Shown here: positions 26,918-33,938 of the stretch, piece after piece
Layout: each line of letters begins with the position of its first letter
How positions within the stretch are numbered: position 1 is the first letter of the stretch
Virus record (IMG/VR): IMGVR_UViG_3300044675_005321
Location: 1-64,000 of that record
Length of the DNA stretch: 64,000 bases
Strand: one strand, 5' to 3'
Origin: a virus
The notes under the pieces: generated by a model
What the model was told of the DNA's origin: nothing
The model's input: only the letters and a program-made list of their open reading frames with translations
The model's database searches: none
Translations under genes and position numbers: made by a program

Positions 26918-28549
26918 ATGATTGCTACTGAATGGGAACGCTTGAAATTAGTTCCCTTAGATAAAATTGAACATAATCAAGATTTGACAAAATACCTAAA
27001 GAAACCAGAAGGCAAACAAGCGCTAAGGCCTATTCAAAATGACATGTTATGGCAAGCAATTGATCGAAAAGGCTTACTAGGTTTTGTTGCATGTGGTGAA
27101 GGTAAAACATTAGTCTCAATGCTTCTCCCTACTGTGTTAAGATCAGAACGCCCGCTATTATTGTTGCCGGCCTTCATGATTACACAGCATAAATCAGATC
27201 GTTGCTCATATGGTACTCATTGGGATTTGAAAGAAATGAAAGTGTTATCATATGAAACGCTTAGCTCTCCAAAAAGACTAAAAGAACTTGAAGATTACGC
27301 CCCTGATCTCATTATTTGTGATGAAGCGCACTTATTACGAAATCTAAAAAGCGCAAGAGTACGCCGCTTAGATAATTACATGCTCAAGTTTGCCCCTATG
27401 TTCTGTGCGTTAAGCGGTACTTTGGTTGCGCGCTCAATCGTGGATTACTCACATTTAGCATCATGGGCGCTAGGCGCTTATTCGCCTATTCCTAGACTAT
27501 CTCAAATCGTGCAAGAATGGTGTTTGAGCATTGAAGACGGTATACCCTCTAAACTAGTGAGCGAAATCATCCCTAAAGGTTCAAAAGAAGAATATTTATC
27601 AAGACTTCAGAGAACAAAAGGGATTGTTATCACTAAAAGTCAAGAGGTTGGCGCATCACTGATTATCAACAAAGAAAAAATCAGCATGCCCGCCAGCCTT
27701 AAAAAGAGTATCGCAATTGCAATGAGCACAAATGACATTGTGAGCGCTACAAATGAAATTCTTGACAGTGAACAGCTTGAAGCTGTGTTTCAATCATCTG
27801 ATCTATGGACTCCGAAAGATGCTTTTTTGCTTAGAGTATGGGGGCAAATCTCTTGCGGGTTTATCTATGCTTGGGATTGGGAAGATAGAAAAATTGATCA
27901 TGAATGGATTGAGTATAAAAGAGCGTGGGGGCGTGCATCGTTTCAAATGCTTGAACGCTCAAACTTTGATAGCATCTCTTTGATTTCACAGTATGCAGAG
28001 ACTAAAGAAGCGCCAAAAGCTCTATCTATAGCATGGCAAAATTGGAAGAGTGTAAAAGATAGGGAAGCGCCAAAAACAAAGGCGATTTGGCTTGATGATT
28101 TCTTGATCGACTATGTGCAAAAATGGACACTTGAACAATCTGAACCGGTTTTAATATGGTGTGCATATTCAGCCCTTGCGCATAGGTTAAAAGACGCCTT
28201 GAATTGTGAATTGTACGGCGCAGGCAATGAAGATGCAAAAAGACTTGATACAAATAAACACAAGGCACATACAGCAATCATGAGTATCCAAGCACATGGC
28301 ACAGGGAAGAACTTACAAGCATGGAATAATCAAATCATCGTTCACCCTTTGGCGCATCCTAGCACATGGGAACAAATGCTAGCTAGGACACATAGACCAG
28401 GGCAATCAGCAGATGAAGTACATGTATCTATCTTAAATATGGGCTTATTTGCTAAATCGTTTAGTAAAGCGCTTAGAGATGCTCAATATATACAAGATAC
28501 AACCGGTCAGAAACAAAGATTGATCTATGCAACAAAAAATAATAAATAA
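26918..28549 (+). CDS. SNF2-type superfamily 2 helicase
   Basis: 543 residues. Helicase motifs are visible: LRPIQNDML (Q-like), Walker A ACGEGKT (58-64), DEAH (135-138), LSGTL (motif III), and a C-terminal ATPase half with ILIWCAYSALAHRL-like strand, SIQAHGTGKNLQ (motif V) and QMLARTHRPGQ (motif VI). The layout is that of SNF2/SWI2-like phage helicases, which translocate on dsDNA. It lies in one operon with primase-helicase and nuclease, pointing to replication or recombination. Confidence 0.9.
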   Translation: MIATEWERLKLVPLDKIEHNQDLTKYLKKPEGKQALRPIQNDMLWQAIDRKGLLGFVACGEGKTLVSMLLPTVLRSERPLLLLPAFMITQHKSDRCSYGTHWDLKEMKVLSYETLSSPKRLKELEDYAPDLIICDEAHLLRNLKSARVRRLDNYMLKFAPMFCALSGTLVARSIVDYSHLASWALGAYSPIPRLSQIVQEWCLSIEDGIPSKLVSEIIPKGSKEEYLSRLQRTKGIVITKSQEVGASLIINKEKISMPASLKKSIAIAMSTNDIVSATNEILDSEQLEAVFQSSDLWTPKDAFLLRVWGQISCGFIYAWDWEDRKIDHEWIEYKRAWGRASFQMLERSNFDSISLISQYAETKEAPKALSIAWQNWKSVKDREAPKTKAIWLDDFLIDYVQKWTLEQSEPVLIWCAYSALAHRLKDALNCELYGAGNEDAKRLDTNKHKAHTAIMSIQAHGTGKNLQAWNNQIIVHPLAHPSTWEQMLARTHRPGQSADEVHVSILNMGLFAKSFSKALRDAQYIQDTTGQKQRLIYATKNNK

Positions 28550-28550
28550 T

Positions 28551-28590
28551 TTGTAAAAAGTCTTGACAAACTAGAAAACTATGCTATTTT
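28551..28590 (+). promoter_or_regulatory. Early promoter with dyad operator, SSB gene
   Basis: A dyad TTGTAAAAAGTCTTGACAA (28551-28569) overlaps the -35 box TTGACA (28563-28568). A 16-nt spacer leads to TATTTT (28585-28590). It is the same class as the promoters at 11424, 29298, 51306, 52287 and 63654, and would allow expression of the SSB-like gene apart from the long helicase operon. Confidence 0.75.
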
Positions 28591-28633
28591 GATTTTACAA
28601 ACATGCTCAACCCTTAAAACAAGGAAATGACAA

Positions 28634-29143
28634 ATGACATTTGACATTAGCAAATATGCCGGACAGATTGCACAAGCAACACAAGCCCGCGTGTCTCGTG
28701 ATAACATTGCTCAAGGTGATCACATTTTACAAATCGAAGGCGTTAAAGGCCTCACAAGTCAAAATGATGGTTCTGATTATATCATCATTGAAGCATCAAT
28801 CGCGTCAAGCAGTACAATGCAAATCGGGACACCTGTAAAGCATATGTACAAATTGACCGGCGTACCAGCGTGGAAGCAAAAAGGCAACATTGAGGCGCTC
28901 AAGTCTTTTGTGTGTTCTGTTTTGCCCCCTGAATTTAGATCACAAGTATCAGCTGAAATCGTGATCAATGCTTGTAATGGTGGATCTGAATCCGTACTTG
29001 TAAATCATCAAGTACGCTGTCGCGTTGTTGAAAAGAAAAGCAAACTTGATAAAGCGTTTCTTGAGACCAATTGGATGCCTGTAGATGGTGCATTGTCCCC
29101 ATCATCAAACAATGATGATGATCTTGACAACCTACCATTCTAA
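28634..29143 (+). CDS. Single-stranded DNA-binding-like protein
   Basis: 169 residues. The body is a beta-rich OB-like domain (DHILQIEGVKGLTS, YIIIEASIASSST, HQVRCRVVEKKS). The C-terminus ends in an acidic tail DDDLDNLPF, like the DDDIPF tip with which SSBs bind partner proteins. It sits between the helicases and DNA polymerase with its own promoter, as expected for a protein needed in large amounts. It does not look like the E. coli SSB family at sequence level and may belong to a phage-specific family. Confidence 0.75.
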   Translation: MTFDISKYAGQIAQATQARVSRDNIAQGDHILQIEGVKGLTSQNDGSDYIIIEASIASSSTMQIGTPVKHMYKLTGVPAWKQKGNIEALKSFVCSVLPPEFRSQVSAEIVINACNGGSESVLVNHQVRCRVVEKKSKLDKAFLETNWMPVDGALSPSSNNDDDLDNLPF

Positions 29144-29170
29144 AAATTTGTAGTACGTACAAAAAAACTA

Positions 29171-29198
29171 TTGACAAACCACAAAAAGAAGCTAAGAT
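29171..29198 (+). promoter_or_regulatory. Promoter for candidate small RNA
   Basis: TTGACA (29171-29176), a 16-nt spacer and TAAGAT (29193-29198). It lacks the full upstream half of the dyad, but a separate palindrome TTTGTAGTACGTACAAA lies at about 29148-29165. A strong terminator follows only 38 bases downstream, so the transcript would be about 60 nt. Confidence 0.65.
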
Positions 29199-29204
29199 CA
29201 AAAT

Positions 29205-29265
29205 AGCTCCGTAGTGGAGGTTAAGGCGTAGAAAAACCCGCGTGTTAATTCATGCGGGTTTTTTT
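29205..29265 (+). ncRNA. Candidate small phage RNA
   Basis: A short stretch between a good promoter and an intrinsic terminator, with no open frame. It can form a first hairpin CTCC-GTAGT-GGAG (29207-29219), a single-stranded TTAAGGCGTAGAAAA, and the terminator hairpin. The GGAGG at 29216-29220 mimics a Shine-Dalgarno sequence but no start codon follows. It could act as an antisense or ribosome- or protein-titrating RNA; it could also be the attenuated leader of the polymerase gene. It matches no RNA family I know. Confidence 0.5.
29236..29265 (+). terminator. Intrinsic terminator
   Basis: A 9-bp stem ACCCGCGTG/CATGCGGGT (29236-29244 with 29251-29259, including one G-U pair), a 6-nt loop and a run of seven T. 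It ends the candidate small RNA and insulates the polymerase promoter at 29298. Confidence 0.85.
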
Positions 29266-29297
29266 ACATTTAGTTTCTAAGATATATTTATTTAATT

Positions 29298-29337
29298 TTG
29301 TAAATTTATTGACAAATTGAAAAACAAGCGGTATTAT
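29298..29337 (+). promoter_or_regulatory. Early promoter with dyad operator, DNA polymerase
   Basis: TTGTAAATTTATTGACAA (29298-29315) covers the -35 box TTGACA (29309-29314). A 17-nt spacer precedes TATTAT (29332-29337). The leader ACACCTTAGCCA matches that of other members. The dyad is one base shorter than in the other copies. Confidence 0.8.
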
Positions 29338-29368
29338 CAAACACCTTAGCCACACAACAGGAGAAACT

Positions 29369-31258
29369 ATGAAATATGTTGCTATTGATACAGAAACACA
29401 TTTAATTGTTGATAACAATGTCCCAGCCCCTATTTGCTTAACAGCCTTTTTGATGGATGAGCAAGATAACACAGATTCATTTATTGCCCGCTTTGATACA
29501 ACATTGTATACATGGTTAAAGAGTGTTTTTCTTGATACCAGTAGAACAATTATCATGCACAACGCGGCCTTTGATTTATCTGTCATCTGTGCCTCATATC
29601 CAACGCTTTACGGCCCCGTATTTCGAGCGCTTAAAGAAGGTAGGGTACATGATACCGGTATCATTGAAAAACTACATAAAATCGCTCATGGGGGCGAAGG
29701 TGTAGGGATGATAGATGTAAATGGTTCTAAGGTCTCTAAATTGTCTCTTGCCGGTCTTGTGTACAAGTACTTTATGATTGATATCACAGCCAGCAAACAA
29801 GCGGATTCCATACGCTATAATTATGATTCTCTTAGATCTCAATCCCTTGAGATTTGGAGTCATGAAGCTAAAATTTACGCTGTTTATGATGCTATGTACA
29901 CATTTCTAGTTTATCAAGTACAAATGGCGCAAATTCCCCAAGATGAGATCATGGGGCACGCTAAACAAGTATCCTATGATTTCGCGCTACGCTTGACAGG
30001 TTCGCAAGGTATTTGTGTTGATGCCTCAAAAGTATCATCTGTAAAAAAGAGCTTAGAGGATGCAATTAGAGAAACCGCAACGCCTTTACTTGATGCAGGT
30101 ATCTTGAAAATCGAAAAGGGCGAAATTAAAGAGAATAAGAGTGTTTTAAAGGCAAAAGTACAAACAGCGTATGAGTCTATGAAAAAAGAGATCAAAAAGA
30201 CAAATTCGGGCGAAATTAGCGTAGATAAAGGCGCACTAGAAGAGAGTGAGGATGCGGACTTGTTAGCACTCTTAGAATATAGAGAAATAACTAAGCTTCT
30301 CAGTACCTACATTGACAGCGTTGAGATGGTCAATTTGCCCCGTATGGATGGGCGCTTACGATGTGATTATGAAGTCTTGCAAGCTACCGGCCGGACTAGT
30401 TCAAAAGATCCTAATTTGCAAAATCTACCACGCAGGGAAGGAATTAGAGATTGTTTCGTTCCTAGTCAATGTTTTGTCTTTGTGGCTTGTGATTATGACG
30501 CCGCCGAACTAAGAACACTTGCACAATGCCATTATTCCATTACAGGCAAAGAAAGTCCCCTTCTACGCATGTATAAGCAAGATTCGGGGTTTGACCCTCA
30601 TACATGGTTTGCGTGTAAAATGCTTAATATAACGTATGAAGAGGGTATGACTAGAAAGTCTCAAGGTGATAAAGAAATCAAGAAGCAAAGACAACGCGCG
30701 AAGGCTTGTAATTTTGGATTTCCAGGCGGTATGGGCGCCAGCTCATTTATGGCGTATGCTAAAGGGTACGGGGTATCCCTCACAAGAGACGAAGCGCAAG
30801 ACCTAAAGAACCAATGGTTTGACGCGTGGCAACTTTGGGATTGGTTAGATCATGCACAAGACGCACACGATCAAGGATTTGTTATTATTCCTCAATCACA
30901 ACGCAAGCGGGGGCGTGTGTCTTTTACTCAAGCTTGTAATACACCCTTTCAAGGATTAGCCAGCGATGGGGCGAAAGAGGCCTTATTTAGGGTTGCGCTT
31001 GAATGCTTTTCTGATACGGATAGCCCTTTATATGGTTCTAGACCGGTTGTCTTTATTCATGATGAAATTATTATCGAGGCGCCAGAATATAAGGCGCAAT
31101 CAGCCGCTAAGAGATTACAAGAAGTGATGATTGATGCTATGCAAACATTTTGCCCCGATACACCTATCGAGGCATCGCCAACACTTATGCGCTTGTGGTC
31201 AAAGAATGCTGAAAGCAAAATAGATGCTGATGGTAATTACACAATATGGACTAATTAA
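29369..31258 (+). CDS. Family A DNA polymerase with 3'-5' exonuclease
   Basis: 629 residues, the phage replicase. Exonuclease motifs are D7/E9 (AIDTET), D69 (HNAAFDL) and Y173-D174 (AVYDAMY). Polymerase motifs are A with D375 (CDYDAAELR), B (RQRAKACNFGFPGGMG, K445 and F449) and C HDE (564-566). Motif B has PGG where E. coli Pol I has the Tyr of FGLIYG, a variant I recall from other phage enzymes. GRTSSKDPNLQNLP (341-354) is the conserved fingers strand. No 5'-3' exonuclease domain is present. The RBS is CAGGAG. Confidence 0.95.
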   Translation: MKYVAIDTETHLIVDNNVPAPICLTAFLMDEQDNTDSFIARFDTTLYTWLKSVFLDTSRTIIMHNAAFDLSVICASYPTLYGPVFRALKEGRVHDTGIIEKLHKIAHGGEGVGMIDVNGSKVSKLSLAGLVYKYFMIDITASKQADSIRYNYDSLRSQSLEIWSHEAKIYAVYDAMYTFLVYQVQMAQIPQDEIMGHAKQVSYDFALRLTGSQGICVDASKVSSVKKSLEDAIRETATPLLDAGILKIEKGEIKENKSVLKAKVQTAYESMKKEIKKTNSGEISVDKGALEESEDADLLALLEYREITKLLSTYIDSVEMVNLPRMDGRLRCDYEVLQATGRTSSKDPNLQNLPRREGIRDCFVPSQCFVFVACDYDAAELRTLAQCHYSITGKESPLLRMYKQDSGFDPHTWFACKMLNITYEEGMTRKSQGDKEIKKQRQRAKACNFGFPGGMGASSFMAYAKGYGVSLTRDEAQDLKNQWFDAWQLWDWLDHAQDAHDQGFVIIPQSQRKRGRVSFTQACNTPFQGLASDGAKEALFRVALECFSDTDSPLYGSRPVVFIHDEIIIEAPEYKAQSAAKRLQEVMIDAMQTFCPDTPIEASPTLMRLWSKNAESKIDADGNYTIWTN

Positions 31259-31533
31259 ATATTCTTCTTTTGTTGTAGGTTTACTAAGCGTTCTTCAATT
31301 CTACCAAGTAAAACCTTGATATCTGATATCTCTGAAACTAGCTTATCTTGCTTAGTATCCATCGATCTAATTTCTTGTTCAATAGATACATGTTTATCAG
31401 TTAAATTCTTAATCTCTTGCTCTAGTCTAACTAATCGTTGTTCTTTATCACTTAATGACTTATAGATAGGGTAGATGGATGAAATCAAGGTTGATACACC
31501 CGCAATTGAGATGGTGATTGTTTGATTGTCCAT
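31255..31533 (-). CDS. Membrane-anchored coiled-coil protein, possible lysis gene
   Basis: 92 residues. A hydrophobic N-terminal segment ISIAGVSTLISSIYPIY (about 8-24) could span the membrane; the rest is a long heptad coiled coil (EQRLVRLEQEIKNLTDKH onward). It overlaps the polymerase stop by four bases on the opposite strand and is the last gene of the lysis and fibre operon. One membrane span plus a coiled coil is compatible with a holin or antiholin-type accessory or an inner-membrane spanin; this is inference. Confidence 0.65.
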   Translation of the reverse strand: MDNQTITISIAGVSTLISSIYPIYKSLSDKEQRLVRLEQEIKNLTDKHVSIEQEIRSMDTKQDKLVSEISDIKVLLGRIEERLVNLQQKKNI

Positions 31534-31539
31534 TTGATA

Positions 31540-32019
31540 CTATCCTTTCCACTGTGTGAGGGTGCCACGTATATCATAATGAACAAAATTTTCATAAATA
31601 CCTACGCCGCCTTTTTTCATTTTGCCTTGATCAATAAGCTTCAAGATCGTTTGTTGTACTTGTGCGGGGCTTAACCCGTCGATTCTGATATCTGAGGCCT
31701 TCGCCTGTAAGTGTTGACTATTTTTTGAACCCTTACACTGTGCATTAAGCTTCTCATCACGATAACCACCGCCAGGGATGATCTTAATAGGTTTTTTGAC
31801 TTCGTTTCTAAGTACTTGAAGATTTTCTAGTAGTTCTTGCGCATTGTTCAATAATTCACTAGGAACGCTACAAGAATATTCTAGTTCACTGATTGAAAAA
31901 TTTTCAGTCCCTAATTTCTTATCTACCGAAGGCACAGAAACCGCCGGCGATTGCTCCAATGGTACTAAATCCGAGGTTGAAGTATTCAGAGATTTTTGTG
32001 TTCTTGTTCTCACAGCCAT
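31540..32019 (-). CDS. Endolysin, M15-type peptidase
   Basis: 159 residues. The C-terminal 85 residues match the zinc D-Ala-D-Ala or L-Ala-D-Glu peptidase family M15: GGGYRDEKLN, SQHLQAKASDIRI with H103 and D110, and VHYDIRG with H147 as metal ligands. Residues 1-40 are polar and low in complexity and not a signal peptide, so a holin would be needed for release. The start is fixed by an excellent AGGAGG 7 bases upstream. Its first 100 bases overlap the secreted coiled-coil gene in another frame. Confidence 0.88.
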   Translation of the reverse strand: MAVRTRTQKSLNTSTSDLVPLEQSPAVSVPSVDKKLGTENFSISELEYSCSVPSELLNNAQELLENLQVLRNEVKKPIKIIPGGGYRDEKLNAQCKGSKNSQHLQAKASDIRIDGLSPAQVQQTILKLIDQGKMKKGGVGIYENFVHYDIRGTLTQWKG

Positions 32020-32197
32020 TTAATGCCTCCTTGAGTTCATCATTTTGTTGTTTCAATTGTTTATTCTCTTCTTTTAGTCTATTTATTTCAAGTTTCAAGT
32101 TTCTAAGTTCTTGAGCAAATAACTTGATCAATGCATCATCTTCTTGAGCTTGAGTAGTAGAAATAAGAAGGATTGTAAAAAATAGGGCACGTTTCAT
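31919..32197 (-). CDS. Secreted coiled-coil protein, spanin-like
   Basis: 92 residues with a signal peptide or membrane anchor MKRALFFTILLISTTQAQ, a coiled coil (NLKLEINRLKEENKQLKQQN) and a hydrophobic, Gly-rich end (FSTIGAIAGGFCAFGR). The layout resembles inner-membrane spanins that join the membranes at lysis. The endolysin begins inside its last third in another frame. The start directly follows the preceding stop (TTTAACATG) without a strong RBS, so it may be coupled. Spanin function is inferred. Confidence 0.6.
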   Translation of the reverse strand: MKRALFFTILLISTTQAQEDDALIKLFAQELRNLKLEINRLKEENKQLKQQNDELKEALNGCENKNTKISEYFNLGFSTIGAIAGGFCAFGR

Positions 32198-32198
32198 G

Positions 32199-33116
32199 TT
32201 AAACTTTCACATATCCATCATTAGAGATTGGGACTTCTAGCCAGCGTATCCCCGTCCATACCCATTTCCATGAATTTTGCCCCCCCATTGCTCTACTATC
32301 GCCTGCGGTTCCTGATGAACCTACAACCGCACTTACAAGCGTTTGAGACGTTGGCGGGCTTGTGATCGTGATGGCGGCCGTTGTTGAATTATCCATCTGC
32401 ATAAATCCAAACCAATCCCCAGCTTGTGTCGGAATAGGGGCGTAGAATGTTTGTGTCCAAGACGTTGTATTGACCCAAAATTTATTTAATGCTTCGGGGG
32501 GCATTTGTTGCGCAACACCCCAAGACGTGATTTTCTCATTTGCATCTAGTGTACGAACTACGGGATTTGCATACGTGCTAGCATCGATTGCGTAGATATC
32601 AATATGAGATTTATGTGTTGTAGTAGCAACAGCCGTAGTTTGTTGGTTGTCAAAATATACATTTCCCATACTTGCCCAACCCGCCCCCCTAGCAATGATT
32701 TTCACTGTCTTAGAGGATGATGAGCAATCCACAAAGAGTAAACCACGATATGAGGCATTTGACCCACCAGGCTGATCAGTCATATAATGACTTTGGAATC
32801 TAGGGATTGTATCAACGCCGTCTATATTCCATGTCAGATATGGGGTAGCTACGTATGTACTCCCCGATGAGTAGTACATATATGGATCAAGAACAAAATA
32901 ATAACCTTGAGGCAAAACAAGTCCATTTACAGACGTAGACACCCCTTCGATATATTTTCCCGCGTAGTGTTGTTGTCTTGTGAAGAACTGATGCAACTCA
33001 ACACTGTCAAGAATACGCGGGTTGTATGTTGGATCTTGTACGCCGGCCACTGAATCAAAACCGGTTTCAATTGCGAAGATCGATTGATTGGTTGATTGAA
33101 TAGGAATATGGGACAT
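32199..33116 (-). CDS. Tail fibre or fibre-tip protein
   Basis: 305 residues from the ATG at 33116, chosen because GGAG lies 7 bases before it; an ATG six codons upstream lacks one. It is rich in Tyr, Trp, Ser and Thr, with strand-like segments (YYFVLDPYMYYSSGSTYVA) typical of receptor-facing fibre parts. It ends a run of four structural genes (33-37 kb) that follow the large fibre gene. The exact role is unknown. Confidence 0.6.
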   Translation of the reverse strand: MSHIPIQSTNQSIFAIETGFDSVAGVQDPTYNPRILDSVELHQFFTRQQHYAGKYIEGVSTSVNGLVLPQGYYFVLDPYMYYSSGSTYVATPYLTWNIDGVDTIPRFQSHYMTDQPGGSNASYRGLLFVDCSSSSKTVKIIARGAGWASMGNVYFDNQQTTAVATTTHKSHIDIYAIDASTYANPVVRTLDANEKITSWGVAQQMPPEALNKFWVNTTSWTQTFYAPIPTQAGDWFGFMQMDNSTTAAITITSPPTSQTLVSAVVGSSGTAGDSRAMGGQNSWKWVWTGIRWLEVPISNDGYVKV

Positions 33117-33117
33117 A

Positions 33118-33507
33118 CTAAATCTCCATCTCAAGACGAATAGCGCCGGCGGTTGATGTAGTAGTACTAAAATTATCCATACTTGTATATGTACATGATG
33201 CCAGCCCTTTTGATAAAGGCGTATACCATCTTTCCGATACTGTGCTATTTGTATACCACATAGAACGATTTGTAAGATGATCAGGGTTATTTAATGTTCG
33301 TTGTAAATTATGAGACAAACTAGTAGTTGTAGCGCCACCATCACCAATCAAGCGAATGAATGTAGTACTGAACGTATTTCGGTAAATTACATAAGGGCCG
33401 GTTGCAACCCTATGACTTGTTGTCATACCAGGATAGACCACGCTAGCGCTACCCATAAACATATAACCATATTTTGAATTTCGAGATGTTGAACCTTCAT
33501 AGCTCAT
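33118..33507 (-). CDS. Fibre-associated structural protein
   Basis: 129 residues from ATG 33507, which overlaps the upstream stop as ATGA and follows GGAGG. The sequence is beta-type with many Ser, Thr and Tyr (SKYGYMFMGSASVVYPGMTT). Position within the fibre operon suggests a fibre or decoration protein. Not recognised. Confidence 0.6.
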   Translation of the reverse strand: MSYEGSTSRNSKYGYMFMGSASVVYPGMTTSHRVATGPYVIYRNTFSTTFIRLIGDGGATTTSLSHNLQRTLNNPDHLTNRSMWYTNSTVSERWYTPLSKGLASCTYTSMDNFSTTTSTAGAIRLEMEI

Positions 33508-33929
33508 AATGGGAACCTCCAGATGAGAAGAGATGATGATGGGCATTCATAGGATGCCGAAAATTGTAGTTCACAATCTGCGGGGGCATCGAATACTAAA
33601 TGAGCTTCGGTAGTTTGAAGACCATACGTACTAAGATACGTTGATGAATAAGGCCTTGATACAATAGGGGATGATGCAAACAATGAGGAATCCATCGTTG
33701 TAAATACGACGGTAAAATAGCGAAGTATAACACCGGTTGCGGTGTTTGATGATGCCCAATTCCAAGTTGCATGATATCTAAATCCGCCTTCAAGTGTTAC
33801 ATTTGTCCCGATAGATAAGGGGGTAAATGTGCCCCCTTGTAAAACCCATGGGGGGGATGCCGCGCTTGATTGCCTATTTAGGATACATACCCCAGCATGT
33901 CCATTAAAATTTTTAATTAAAAAACTCAT
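33504..33929 (-). CDS. Fibre-associated structural protein
   Basis: 141 residues, beta-type, with aromatic strands (GFRYHATWNWASSNTA, VILRYFTVVFTTMD). It lies 9 bases after the large fibre gene and is coupled to the next gene by an ATGA overlap. Similar composition to its two downstream neighbours suggests a shared fibre or receptor-binding function, inferred from position. Confidence 0.6.
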   Translation of the reverse strand: MSFLIKNFNGHAGVCILNRQSSAASPPWVLQGGTFTPLSIGTNVTLEGGFRYHATWNWASSNTATGVILRYFTVVFTTMDSSLFASSPIVSRPYSSTYLSTYGLQTTEAHLVFDAPADCELQFSASYECPSSSLLIWRFPL

Positions 33930-33938
33930 GATAAGGCC

